Origin: Bacillota bacterium | GTDB lineage: Bacteria > Bacillota > Clostridia > Acetivibrionales > JAEXSP01 | NCBI GenBank assembly: GCA_023453795.1 | Contig: JAEXSP010000039.1 | Span: 1-64,000, forward strand | Direction of reading: 5' to 3' | DNA length: 64,000 nt | Part shown: piece after piece, positions 52,219 to 61,552 of the stretch | How the letters are laid out: each line of letters opens with the position of its first letter | Position numbering within the stretch: the first letter of the stretch is position 1 | Notes under the pieces: model-generated | What the model was told of the DNA's origin: nothing | Databases searched by the model: none | What the model saw: the letters and a program-made list of their open reading frames with translations, nothing else | Made by a program: the position numbers and the translations under genes

Positions 52219-53811
52219 ATGTTAAAGCTTATATTAAAATCCGAGTCTACAAACAAGGGCATAATTTCATCTATGTCTATGAGCCTTTTGGCAAAAATAT
52301 TGACATTTTTACAATCCATAGTTGTATCCTATTATTTTGGTACGCAAACAAGCACAGACATACTTTTTTATGTGCTGGCGCTGGTCCTGCAGCTTACAAC
52401 AACGGTTATATGTGTTAATCAGTCCATATTTGTACCATTGGCTATAAAAATAAGAAATGAAAAGTCTGATGAGGAGTCAAAAAGGTTTATAGCATACATA
52501 TATTTGTGCTACCTTATTTTGGGCATCGCCGGTACTGTCTTATTATTTGTTTTTTCAAATAGTTTTTTGGTTGCTTTTTCAAAATTTCATGCCAAAGATA
52601 TTGAGGCAAATATTGCGATTGTAAGATTTATAATTCCTGCTTTCCTTTTGATTATATCAAATACATACCTCTTGGACATGTTTTCATCCTATAAATATTT
52701 TACTATGCCGATGTTTTTGGACATGTTGAAGAATGTTCTCATTATATTGGTTGTTATAGTATTCAAGAATACGTTTTCGGTTACAAGTCTGGCTATAGGC
52801 GTATTGGTGGGCAATCTTACACAGTTCATAATTTTAAGCTTTATGAGAATAAAGATATTAAAAATTAAAATTAAATTTAAGAGATATAAAATTGAAAAGG
52901 ACTCTAAAAAAAATATATTGTTTGTTCTTACCTCCAATTTCACTACTTTCCTATATAATTTCGCTATTATGTACCTGATTTCTGGGTTTAGTTCCGGAAT
53001 ATACACTTCTATGGATTATGCGAATAAGATTTCTACAATTTTCATAGCAGTTGTCACTACACAGATTTCTGTTGTAATAGGAATTTCTTTGATTGAAATG
53101 CATTCGAAGAGGGATTATGAAGGTATGAATAAAACATTTCTAAAATACTTTAAATTGAGCCTTTTTTTTATGATACCTGTTTGCTGCTTATTGTCAATAA
53201 ATTCGGAATCAGTTATTGCGATTTTATTCGGGAGAGGTAAATTTACATATGAATCAGTAAAGATTACATCAACTTTTTTCAGATACCTTATACTCGTAAT
53301 TCCGCTTAACCTTATAGATAACTTTATTGTAAGGCTGATTTATGCAAAGCAGATACAAAGAGTCTCATTTTACTGGAATATATCGTCAAACATACTTAGT
53401 ATAACTGTTATCTGGATATGCATGAGATTAATGGGCGTTTATGGCTATCCGGCAGGATATTTGATTGCAAATGCCATGTACATGCTCACATTTTCTTTCT
53501 ACATGTTGAAAGCCCATTTCCGGTATATCGACATAAAAAAGATATATCGGTTTCTTACTGCCAATTTTTTTGTAAATGTTACCTTGTATGTACTAACGTT
53601 TTTTATTTTGGAACATATGGGTACATACAGAGATTTACTCGCCAGAGTGACAGAAATAGCAGTTTCTTCTGCCCTTTATTGCTCGGTATACCTTTTATCA
53701 GGGTATTTTATCGGATTTAACAGAGAATTGATTTCAGAAATATTGAAGTTTCTTAGGACGGCTGTTTTTAAGAAGCCTGTCGGAGCCCTTAACGATAACA
53801 AGGTTTTATAA
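52219..53811 (+). CDS. MurJ/MviN-family lipid-linked oligosaccharide flippase
   Basis: 530 residues with about fourteen hydrophobic segments. SLLAKILTFLQSIVVSYYFG at the N-terminus and the LFGRGKFTYESV motif in the middle are typical of MviN/MurJ proteins, which flip undecaprenyl-linked substrates across the membrane. Its place in a polysaccharide locus suggests it replaces a classical Wzx for this polymer; a second lipid II flippase copy cannot be excluded. Starts 11 bases after tviC. Confidence 0.85.
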   Translation: MLKLILKSESTNKGIISSMSMSLLAKILTFLQSIVVSYYFGTQTSTDILFYVLALVLQLTTTVICVNQSIFVPLAIKIRNEKSDEESKRFIAYIYLCYLILGIAGTVLLFVFSNSFLVAFSKFHAKDIEANIAIVRFIIPAFLLIISNTYLLDMFSSYKYFTMPMFLDMLKNVLIILVVIVFKNTFSVTSLAIGVLVGNLTQFIILSFMRIKILKIKIKFKRYKIEKDSKKNILFVLTSNFTTFLYNFAIMYLISGFSSGIYTSMDYANKISTIFIAVVTTQISVVIGISLIEMHSKRDYEGMNKTFLKYFKLSLFFMIPVCCLLSINSESVIAILFGRGKFTYESVKITSTFFRYLILVIPLNLIDNFIVRLIYAKQIQRVSFYWNISSNILSITVIWICMRLMGVYGYPAGYLIANAMYMLTFSFYMLKAHFRYIDIKKIYRFLTANFFVNVTLYVLTFFILEHMGTYRDLLARVTEIAVSSALYCSVYLLSGYFIGFNRELISEILKFLRTAVFKKPVGALNDNKVL

Positions 53812-53845
53812 GTTGGATTACAATATATATCCCGGAGGGAAAAAT

Positions 53846-54970
53846 ATGACCGGCAAAAATATAAGGATATGTTTTCTAATGCATAAGGCTTACCCTGTGT
53901 TTAATGAGAAAATACTTGATGTATCAGGCGGAGCCGAAATAAATATGGTTAACCTTGCAAAACAGCTTTCTCAAACAGAAAAATATAAGATAGTATTTTT
54001 TGTTGGTGATTACGGGCAGCCTTTGGAAGAGCAGTTTGGAAACATAATAGTAAGAAAATACAGATACTCAGATACCAGAAGGTATAAAAGACTCTATCAT
54101 AAGCTTTTGAGGCTGCTTGTTTTGTGGAAGGAATTATTAAGCTTCGATTCGGAGGTTTATATAACATCAGCAGCAGGGAAGCTTTTAGGCTGGGTTGTTT
54201 TGATAGAGAAAGTACTGAAGAGGAAAAAGGTTATATACAGGCTGGCAAGTGATGTTGATGCAGATCTGAGCTACTGCAAAGTAAAAGGCGGAAGTCTGTA
54301 CAGACTATTCAAATATGGCTTGTTTAATGCAAGTGTCAGGATATGCCAGACAGAAAGGCAAAAAGAACTTCTAATGTCCAAGCTTGGGCTTGAAGGGATT
54401 GTTGTAAAGAATGGTTTCTTCTTAAATAGAAATGCAGACATCAAGGGTAAAAGAACAATCTTATGGATATCGAGGTATGACACAATGAAAAGGCCTGAAC
54501 TGTTCATAGAGTTGGCAAAAAGGCTTCCTGAAGGGGATTTCGTGATTGTTATGCCGTGCGATAAGAAAACAACTCCTGATATATTAATACACAAAAATTT
54601 TCCCGCAAACGTCAAGTATGTTGGATTTGTACCGTTTTCCGAAACATATGAATACTATTTTAATGCCAAGCTGCTCGTCAATACTTCCGAATATGAAGGG
54701 TTTCCAAACAGCTTTATACAGGCGTGTATCGCCAAGACTCCCATATTATCCTTCCGAGTAAACCCGGATAATTTTATTTATGAAAACAATTTGGGGTTTG
54801 TATGCAATGATGATCTGGATATGGCAGTTGAGTTCATTAAAGGGCTTGACGAGGAGAAGCTGCTTTTCTATGGGAACAATGCTTTTGACTATGTTAAGGA
54901 AAATCACAATATCGAGACAAGTGCGGCGGCATACGAAGAAGTCATCAGAAGAATGTTGGAAAAGAAATAA
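53846..54970 (+). CDS. GT4-family glycosyltransferase
   Basis: 374 residues with the GT-B fold. The N-terminal part opens IRICFLMHKAYPVFNEK and GGAEINMVNLAKQL. The donor domain has WISRYDTMKRPELFIELAKR and NTSEYEGFPNSFIQACIAKT, the usual E-x7-E region of family 4. It is a close paralogue of the gene at 57088 (same motifs in the same order). The ATG at 53846 has GGAGGG seven bases upstream; eleven earlier in-frame codons lack a site. Confidence 0.9.
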   Translation: MTGKNIRICFLMHKAYPVFNEKILDVSGGAEINMVNLAKQLSQTEKYKIVFFVGDYGQPLEEQFGNIIVRKYRYSDTRRYKRLYHKLLRLLVLWKELLSFDSEVYITSAAGKLLGWVVLIEKVLKRKKVIYRLASDVDADLSYCKVKGGSLYRLFKYGLFNASVRICQTERQKELLMSKLGLEGIVVKNGFFLNRNADIKGKRTILWISRYDTMKRPELFIELAKRLPEGDFVIVMPCDKKTTPDILIHKNFPANVKYVGFVPFSETYEYYFNAKLLVNTSEYEGFPNSFIQACIAKTPILSFRVNPDNFIYENNLGFVCNDDLDMAVEFIKGLDEEKLLFYGNNAFDYVKENHNIETSAAAYEEVIRRMLEKK

Positions 54971-54995
54971 TAATATATAACTTGGAGGTCGTGAT

Positions 54996-55772
54996 ATGCC
55001 TGCGAAATATATTTACCGTATGGATGATATAACACCTGACATGGATTGGGATAAGTTCTGGAAATTTATAAACCTGTTTAAGGAGCATAATATTAAGCCT
55101 TTATTGGGGATTGTACCCGATAACAGGGATCCTAAACTTTGCAAGGGGGAAAAAAGAGAAGACTTCTGGGATGTAATGAGAAAGCTGCAGCAGGAGGGAA
55201 TAGTTGACTTTGCTCAGCATGGATACCGGCATGTATATGTAACTAAAAAATGCGGCTTGCAAGGGGCTATTTACGGTTTTACTCCACAGTCGGAGTTTGT
55301 TGGACTTACTTATAAGGAACAGTATGAAAAGATAAAAGCAGGCAGGGAAATCTTAAAGAATCAAAATATTAATACTGATATTTGGATGGCGCCATCACAT
55401 TCATATGATAGGACAACACTTAAAGTGCTTTATGAACTTGGCTTTAAAGCTGTTACAGATGGCATCTCTTTATTTCCATATAAAAAGGAAAAGCTTTTAT
55501 TTATTCCTCAACAATGCTGGAGACCGATAGGTTATCCGATTGGAGTCATAACCATATGCATACATTCAAATGAAGCACGCGATGATTTGTTTGGTGATAT
55601 ACGCAACCATGTTAAGACAAAAGCCAAATTTGTCTCATTTACCGAAATCCCTTACGCACAAGGTCTAGTTTTTAAGAAGGTTATTAATAAGTTTTTTCAA
55701 TTTTATTTTATAACTTATAGAAAAGCATACAAAGTTAAGAGGAGAATAAAACAAATAGTTAAAGGGGGGTAG
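54996..55772 (+). CDS. DUF2334-type deacetylase-fold protein
   Basis: 258 residues: IYRMDDITPDMDWDKFWKFI, a DD pair as in polysaccharide deacetylases; HGYRHVY, the paired histidines; MAPSHSYDRTTL, the arginine/histidine block. DUF2334 members are NodB-fold enzymes, some of which de-N-acetylate glycosides. TGGAGG precedes the ATG. It is the second deacetylase-fold gene of the locus and lies between a glycosyltransferase and an acetyltransferase gene, so a modification of one sugar of the repeat is likely. Confidence 0.82.
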   Translation: MPAKYIYRMDDITPDMDWDKFWKFINLFKEHNIKPLLGIVPDNRDPKLCKGEKREDFWDVMRKLQQEGIVDFAQHGYRHVYVTKKCGLQGAIYGFTPQSEFVGLTYKEQYEKIKAGREILKNQNINTDIWMAPSHSYDRTTLKVLYELGFKAVTDGISLFPYKKEKLLFIPQQCWRPIGYPIGVITICIHSNEARDDLFGDIRNHVKTKAKFVSFTEIPYAQGLVFKKVINKFFQFYFITYRKAYKVKRRIKQIVKGG

Positions 55773-55776
55773 AACT

Positions 55777-56292
55777 ATGCTTTTATTTGCAAATCTAAAG
55801 AACATGCTTTATAAAGTCAGACTCAAAATGTTTATAAAAAATGGTTTAAAGCTGGGGAAAAATGTTAGGATTATCGGACTGCCTTGTTTTGGAAGTGAAC
55901 CATACCTTATAAAGATAGGAGACAATTGCACTATTACCGCTGGAGTGCGTTTTGTAAACCATGATGGCGGTACAAGCGTATTCAGAAGGCAAGATAAGTA
56001 TAAACATATTAACAAATACGGCAAAATTGAAATAAAGGAAAACTGCTTTATAGGGACAAGAAGCATTATTATGCCCAACGTTACAATAGGCCCCAATTCG
56101 GTTATTGGCGCAGGTTCAGTTGTAACAAAGGATATACCGCCGAATGTTTGCGCAGCAGGAAATCCGGCAAGAGTCATTTGTACAATTGACGAATATATCG
56201 AAAAAAGTGAAAAGGGTTCTATAAAGTTCCCAAAGGAGTTAAAGTCTAAACGCGAGTTTTTAGAAAAATATTTTTGGGGGACAGAAGAATAA
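55777..56292 (+). CDS. Hexapeptide-repeat acetyltransferase (WbbJ-like)
   Basis: 171 residues with left-handed beta-helix repeats (IGDNCTITAGVRFVNHDGG, IKENCFIGTRSIIMPNVTIG, IGAGSVVTKDIPPNVCAAGN PARVI). The histidine in VNHDG is the usual catalytic residue. Second acetyltransferase of the locus; it begins five bases after the DUF2334 gene, so deacetylation followed by re-acylation of one sugar is possible. Confidence 0.88.
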   Translation: MLLFANLKNMLYKVRLKMFIKNGLKLGKNVRIIGLPCFGSEPYLIKIGDNCTITAGVRFVNHDGGTSVFRRQDKYKHINKYGKIEIKENCFIGTRSIIMPNVTIGPNSVIGAGSVVTKDIPPNVCAAGNPARVICTIDEYIEKSEKGSIKFPKELKSKREFLEKYFWGTEE

Positions 56293-56316
56293 ATATACTA
56301 AAGGAGCTTTGATAAA

Positions 56317-57078
56317 TTGCTCATAACGGATAGAAGAAAAAAGCTTTTTGTAAAATTGGAAAATGTTTTTTTTTCGGAAGATTACAGGCAATATGTATCA
56401 GATGCAGACATTGTCCTGTTTCTGCGTTCTTCGAACGGGATTTCTGATGCTGCAGCCTTTAATACTCTACAGATAGATCTTAAAAAAAGCGAAGAGATTC
56501 TGTTCAGCGAGATAAGAAAGAATTGCAGGTATGAGATAAACAGGGCTGAAAGAAGGGACGAACTGTTTTATTCAATAACTGATCAACCGCTAGATTCCGA
56601 CATAAACTTATTTTGCAGCTTTTATAATGAGTTTGCTGCGGCAAAAAATCTTCCGGCACTAAGTGTAGAGCAGCTTAGGACTTTTAGAGAGTTAAAAGCG
56701 CTTACGATTTCGAATATAAAGGCAAAAGAAGGAGATATACTTTGCAGCCATCTTTATGTTACTGACGGAAAACGAGCTCTAGGATTGCATTTTCCCTCCT
56801 GCTTCAGAAAATATACGGACAAAGAATTCCGGAGTATGGTAGGTAGGGCTAACAAATATCTTCATTGGCAGGATATCAGGTATTTTAAAAGCAAGGGCTT
56901 CTATTATTATGATTTTGGGGGGCTTGCCTGTGATAGTGATGACCTTGATATGACGAAGGTTGATGAGTTTAAGCTCCACTTTGGAGGAAATAAAGTCGTT
57001 GAATATGATTTTTACTATCCCTTAACTTTAAAAGGAAGAATCCTACTGCTTTTAAGCAGAAAAAAGTTTAGCGAGTGA
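56317..57078 (+). CDS. FemAB/GNAT-like acyl- or aminoacyltransferase
   Basis: 253 residues. LFSEIRKNCRYEINRAERRD near residues 67-86 is the RxxIxRAxR-like motif of FemAB-type proteins, and YYDFGGL near 200 and FKLHFGG near 220 are typical of their C-terminal GNAT half. Such proteins add amino acids or acyl groups to cell-wall or surface sugars. The length is that of a single FemAB/GNAT unit. Start TTG at 56317, AAGGAG ten bases upstream. Substrate unknown. Confidence 0.7.
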   Translation: MLITDRRKKLFVKLENVFFSEDYRQYVSDADIVLFLRSSNGISDAAAFNTLQIDLKKSEEILFSEIRKNCRYEINRAERRDELFYSITDQPLDSDINLFCSFYNEFAAAKNLPALSVEQLRTFRELKALTISNIKAKEGDILCSHLYVTDGKRALGLHFPSCFRKYTDKEFRSMVGRANKYLHWQDIRYFKSKGFYYYDFGGLACDSDDLDMTKVDEFKLHFGGNKVVEYDFYYPLTLKGRILLLLSRKKFSE

Positions 57079-57087
57079 GGCTGGATA

Positions 57088-58212
57088 ATGAAGGCTGGAA
57101 GAGAACGTATCAAGGTATGCTTTTTAATAATCAAAGCATATCCGCTTTTCAATAGTGAAATTAAGGATAATTTCGGGGGTGCAGAAATCAATCTGTATAA
57201 TCTTGCGGTAAAAATTGCTTCCGATGCTTCCTATGAAGTTGAATTTTTTGTAGGAGATTATGGGCAGAAGAATATTGAAATAATCAATGGCATCAAACTA
57301 AGAAAAATCAAGTATTATATGTCCAATTTCAGGGGCATACATCATAAATTTATCAGGGAGCTCCTGCTTTTTATTCAATTATTCAAGTCTGATTGTGACA
57401 TATGCATAAACTCTACTGCAGGAAGTGTTATTGGCTATCTGATCCTGATATTAAAAAAGCTTAAGGGCAAAAAAGTCATTTACAGAGTGGCAAGCGATGC
57501 TGACACTGAGCCTGAAAGGCTGCTTAAAAAGAAAAAATACTTCAGATATATTATGTATAAGCTTGGAATTAAGAATGCAGATGTGGTTGTTACACAGACT
57601 GAAAACCAGAAAAAGCTGCTTATGGAGAGAATGAAGATTAAGAGTACGGTTATCAGGAACGGGTTCTTTATTGAAGAGGGTAAACAACAGGTAAAAGACT
57701 ACATACTGTGGGTATCAAGGGGAGTAAGGATGAAGAGGCCGGAACTCTTTGTAGAACTGGCTCGAAGGCTTCCTGATGAGAACTTTATTATTATTATGTC
57801 CGGAGATAAGCTTCTTCAGGATGAAGTTAAAGAAAGTATGCAGGGTTTGAGTAACATTAACTTTATTGATTATGTACCTTTTTCTGAAATCCAGAAATAT
57901 TATGATGGAGCAAAGCTTTTTGTAAACACCTCCGAATATGAGGGGTTTCCCAATTCCTTTATTCAAGCCTGCCTTGCAAGAACTCCGCTGCTTTCCTTCA
58001 GGGTAAACCCGGATGATTTTATAACAAATAATAGATTAGGCTGCTTTTGCAGAGATGATATATCAGCCGCAGAGGAATTTATCAGAGGGCTTGACATAAA
58101 TAAAATTAATGAATACGGATCAAATGCCCTCGAATATGTCCGGAAAAATCATAATATTGAAAAAAGCGTACAGGAATATAAGAATATAATCGGAAATTTA
58201 TTGAGGGAATAA
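57088..58212 (+). CDS. GT4-family glycosyltransferase, paralogue of the 53846 gene
   Basis: 374 residues, GT-B fold: VCFLIIKAYPLFNSEIKDN and GGAEINLYNLAVKI at the N-terminus; VSRGVRMKRPELFVELARR and NTSEYEGFPNSFIQACLART in the donor domain. The two paralogues share length and motif spacing throughout and probably arose by duplication, with three modifying-enzyme genes between them. Starts nine bases after the FemAB-like gene and ends one base before asnB. Confidence 0.9.
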   Translation: MKAGRERIKVCFLIIKAYPLFNSEIKDNFGGAEINLYNLAVKIASDASYEVEFFVGDYGQKNIEIINGIKLRKIKYYMSNFRGIHHKFIRELLLFIQLFKSDCDICINSTAGSVIGYLILILKKLKGKKVIYRVASDADTEPERLLKKKKYFRYIMYKLGIKNADVVVTQTENQKKLLMERMKIKSTVIRNGFFIEEGKQQVKDYILWVSRGVRMKRPELFVELARRLPDENFIIIMSGDKLLQDEVKESMQGLSNINFIDYVPFSEIQKYYDGAKLFVNTSEYEGFPNSFIQACLARTPLLSFRVNPDDFITNNRLGCFCRDDISAAEEFIRGLDINKINEYGSNALEYVRKNHNIEKSVQEYKNIIGNLLRE

Positions 58213-58213
58213 T

Positions 58214-60079
58214 ATGTGCGGTATCTGTGGGTTTGCTACATATAAACAAATAGAGAGTAAGGACCTGGAATCTATGAATGCTACATTAAGGCATAGAGGA
58301 CCTGACGATGAGGGGACTTATTTGATTAATAAAAACAGCAGGAATATCGGATTGGCCCATAAACGCTTAAGCATTCTGGATTTAAGCGAGCTTGGACATC
58401 AACCGATGTTAAGCCGGGACGGACAGATTGCTATAGTGTTTAACGGGGAAATATACAACTATTTGGAAATTCGCGCCGAGCTAAAAGGTTTAGGCTGCAA
58501 ATTCGTGTCTAATTGTGATACTGAGGTAATTATAGCGGCATATAAAGAATGGGGTATAAAATGTCTTGACAGGTTTGACGGAATGTTTGCAATAGCAATA
58601 TATGATAATTCAAAAGATATTATCTTCCTTGCCCGTGACAGATTGGGAAAAAAACCCTTATATTATTATAACGATGACGGTGATTTTGTTTTTGCTTCAG
58701 AGATAAAACCCATTTTGAAGTTCAAGTATTTTAAAAAGGATATTGAGCTGGAAAGCGTTTATAAATATTTTGCTTACCAATATATACCCTCTCCGCTTTC
58801 AATATTTAAAAATGTATATAAGCTTTTACCGGGGAGCTATCTTGAATACGGAAAAGATAAAATAGTAATTCGAAAATACTGGGATATTGTTGACATATAC
58901 TGCAATAATAGCAATAAAAGTGACATGAATGAAGAAGAATGCCTTGATATGATCGAAAACACTCTCAGAAGGTCTGTGGGATACAGAATGATAAGCGATG
59001 TTCCCCTTGGGGCTTTCCTCAGCGGCGGAATTGATTCATCTCTTGTTGTACTTATGATGGCTCAGATGAGCAGAATGCCTGTTAAAACCTTTAGTATAGG
59101 TTTCAATGAGATGGACTTTGATGAAGCCCGATATGCAGCCAAAATTGCGAGTTATATAGGTACCGAGCACAATGAACTATATCTTGATTCGAGGGAAATA
59201 TTACCAACAATAAGGTCGCTTCCTGATTTTTACGATGAACCGTTTGCTGATTTATCCTCCGTACCTACATACCTTATATCTACGTTTGCAAAGCAGAAGG
59301 TTACGGTTGCCCTTTCAGGTGATGGGGGAGATGAACTTTTTTGCGGCTACGAGACATATGAGTTTATTAAAAAGAGAAAATCTTTTTTTAATATTCCATG
59401 GATTGCCAGAAGGCTATTATTTCCCTATATCTCACAAATATTAGGGAAAGAATCTTTACAAAAGTATGCAAATAGAGATATAATTTCATTGCACAGAATT
59501 GTTATGGGGACTTCGGACCCGTCACTTCTGACGGATTTATTGTATAGCAGAGATTATGGATTTAATGAAGACAGATTTACTACAACCTACAAAAGAGCAT
59601 ATCCGGCAAGAAAAAATGTATTGGAAAGCATCATGCTTGTAGATATAAATACATATCTTTCTGATTGTATTCTAACTAAAGTTGACAGAGCAAGCATGGG
59701 AGTTTCGCTGGAACTAAGGTGTCCTATTCTGGACTATAAGCTGGTGGAATTATCGCAAAGCATCCCCATTGATTTGAAATATAAAAACGGAGTTTTAAAA
59801 TATCCGCTTAAGAAAATTCTATCAAGGTATATTTCCCAGGAACTATTTATGCGTCCCAAGCAGGGGTTTGATTTTCCTTTTGCCGAATGGCTGAAGTCCG
59901 ATTTGAAGCCTTTGGTAGACGAATATATAAATGCCGACAGAATAAAAAAACAAGGTATTTTTAATCCCGACACATGTAAAGCAGCGATTGACTTGCATAT
60001 TTCGGGAAAACAGAACAATGCCTTTACCATATGGGAGCTACTTATGTTTCAGATATGGTATGAAAAATACATGAACTAA
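58214..60079 (+). CDS. asnB: Glutamine-dependent amidotransferase of the asparagine synthase family
   Basis: 621 residues. Class II glutamine amidotransferase domain with the nucleophile Cys2 (MCGICGFA), LRHRGPDDEGTY and FNGEIYN; then the ATP-pyrophosphatase loop LSGGIDSSLV near 270. Either asparagine synthesis or, given neighbouring UDP-GalNAcA genes, amidation of a uronic acid as proposed for O-antigen loci of Pseudomonas (WbpS) and Francisella (WbtH). Context favours the latter. Starts one base after the glycosyltransferase stop. Confidence 0.88.
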   Translation: MCGICGFATYKQIESKDLESMNATLRHRGPDDEGTYLINKNSRNIGLAHKRLSILDLSELGHQPMLSRDGQIAIVFNGEIYNYLEIRAELKGLGCKFVSNCDTEVIIAAYKEWGIKCLDRFDGMFAIAIYDNSKDIIFLARDRLGKKPLYYYNDDGDFVFASEIKPILKFKYFKKDIELESVYKYFAYQYIPSPLSIFKNVYKLLPGSYLEYGKDKIVIRKYWDIVDIYCNNSNKSDMNEEECLDMIENTLRRSVGYRMISDVPLGAFLSGGIDSSLVVLMMAQMSRMPVKTFSIGFNEMDFDEARYAAKIASYIGTEHNELYLDSREILPTIRSLPDFYDEPFADLSSVPTYLISTFAKQKVTVALSGDGGDELFCGYETYEFIKKRKSFFNIPWIARRLLFPYISQILGKESLQKYANRDIISLHRIVMGTSDPSLLTDLLYSRDYGFNEDRFTTTYKRAYPARKNVLESIMLVDINTYLSDCILTKVDRASMGVSLELRCPILDYKLVELSQSIPIDLKYKNGVLKYPLKKILSRYISQELFMRPKQGFDFPFAEWLKSDLKPLVDEYINADRIKKQGIFNPDTCKAAIDLHISGKQNNAFTIWELLMFQIWYEKYMN

Positions 60080-60112
60080 GCTTTAATCCTCATATTTTTC
60101 GGGAGAAATGCT

Positions 60113-61552
60113 GTGAATACTATATTAGCCGGAATAAGAAAAAACCTTAATATTTATATCCTTGTGCTTTCAATTGCTGCGTCTGTCATATTATCTTTTA
60201 TTGATTTGAAGAGCCCTCTCTTCAGTATAGGGATAATTATTGGGATTGCATTGGTTGCATTTATAACAAAAAAACCGGTAAATGGATTGATAATGTTGAT
60301 CATGCTCCATCCTTTTTCCGGCACGCCCCTTCTTGACTCAAGGATAGGGGGCATTCCCGGTTTGAAAATTTTCAATCTGGCATCCTTATTGATAATGGTA
60401 ATATTCTTGTTTTTTCGAAAACCTGAACCTACAAGAAAAAGTGAAAAATTCCTTGTATTTGGGGTTGTAATTTTGCTTACTATCGCCATTATAAGAGCAA
60501 TACCTTATATTCAGGAGATAGGGGAAATATGGAGCTTTGACTTGGACCTGTCAAGGTTTATTCAGACTTATCTTATAAAAGCCATATTTATATTTTTACC
60601 CTCTGCAATAATCATTTTCTATATAAGAGGTGAAGAGGCAGTTGAAAGGGTTGTCTATGGTGTAATTGGTTCTATAATGATACTTTCGTTCGGGTTAATA
60701 ATAATCCTGTTATTTTTTACACCTGACAAATCAAATTTTGAACTGATAAGGGATAGCTTTCAAAAGGTTTTTGTCCTTCATGGGAATGATTTGGCGGACT
60801 TTTATATTTCAATTTATCCGATAATCCTTGCTTTTGCGGCCAATAAAAAAAGCAAGGTACTTATAGGATGCATAATCATAACCTTAGTTTCAGTCGGAAT
60901 TCTATATTCCAGAACTGCATATCTGATTATTATTTTTTCTACTGTTCTGTTTTTGATAATCTCCAAAAGGGCTCGGTTACTCCCTTACCTTATGATTTTT
61001 GCTGTTGTTGCCTTCATGTTTATACCTGCTTCGATCAAGGATCGGGCAGAGACCGGACTTGACAATCAGAGCACTATGAATGATATTACTGCAGGACGAA
61101 CCGATAAGGTTTGGATGCCTTTAATTAATGAATACCTTCAAAGTCCGGCCAAGATGCTTATCGGTGATGGGAGATTTTCCATCATACATACCCGGGCATA
61201 CAAGGATGGACTCATTTACAAGGTTGAGCATGCTCATAACGCCTATCTGGATACGATTCTCGATACAGGTATTTTAGGCTTGATGTTTTTTGTCGGTATG
61301 TTTTTTCTGTATCTGTGGAGATTTTTCAAAGCGCATGACCGTTTAAGAGGTTCACCGCTTTTGCTCGATTTATTGAGGGGAATAGAAGTTTCTACGATAG
61401 CTTTTTTGATCAGTGGGATAACCGGACGGGTATTTTTTCCGGTTTATTTGAATACATATACTTGGATTACATTGGCCTTGGGAATTGCAATAATTAATAC
61501 GGCTAATTATTCTATGAAGGAGAATGTATTTGAAGATTCTTTCAATAAATAA
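60113..61552 (+). CDS. Wzy/WaaL-type O-antigen polymerase or ligase
   Basis: 479 residues with about ten to eleven transmembrane segments and a larger extracytoplasmic loop between about 330 and 390 (DRAETGLDNQSTMNDITAGR, HAHNAYLDTILDTGILGL). The HxHNxYL motif is characteristic of the WaaL/O-antigen ligase superfamily, which also contains Wzy-type polymerases. It probably polymerises repeat units made by this locus. Start GTG at 60113 after GGGAGA. Its end overlaps the next gene by 23 bases. Confidence 0.82.
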   Translation: MNTILAGIRKNLNIYILVLSIAASVILSFIDLKSPLFSIGIIIGIALVAFITKKPVNGLIMLIMLHPFSGTPLLDSRIGGIPGLKIFNLASLLIMVIFLFFRKPEPTRKSEKFLVFGVVILLTIAIIRAIPYIQEIGEIWSFDLDLSRFIQTYLIKAIFIFLPSAIIIFYIRGEEAVERVVYGVIGSIMILSFGLIIILLFFTPDKSNFELIRDSFQKVFVLHGNDLADFYISIYPIILAFAANKKSKVLIGCIIITLVSVGILYSRTAYLIIIFSTVLFLIISKRARLLPYLMIFAVVAFMFIPASIKDRAETGLDNQSTMNDITAGRTDKVWMPLINEYLQSPAKMLIGDGRFSIIHTRAYKDGLIYKVEHAHNAYLDTILDTGILGLMFFVGMFFLYLWRFFKAHDRLRGSPLLLDLLRGIEVSTIAFLISGITGRVFFPVYLNTYTWITLALGIAIINTANYSMKENVFEDSFNK

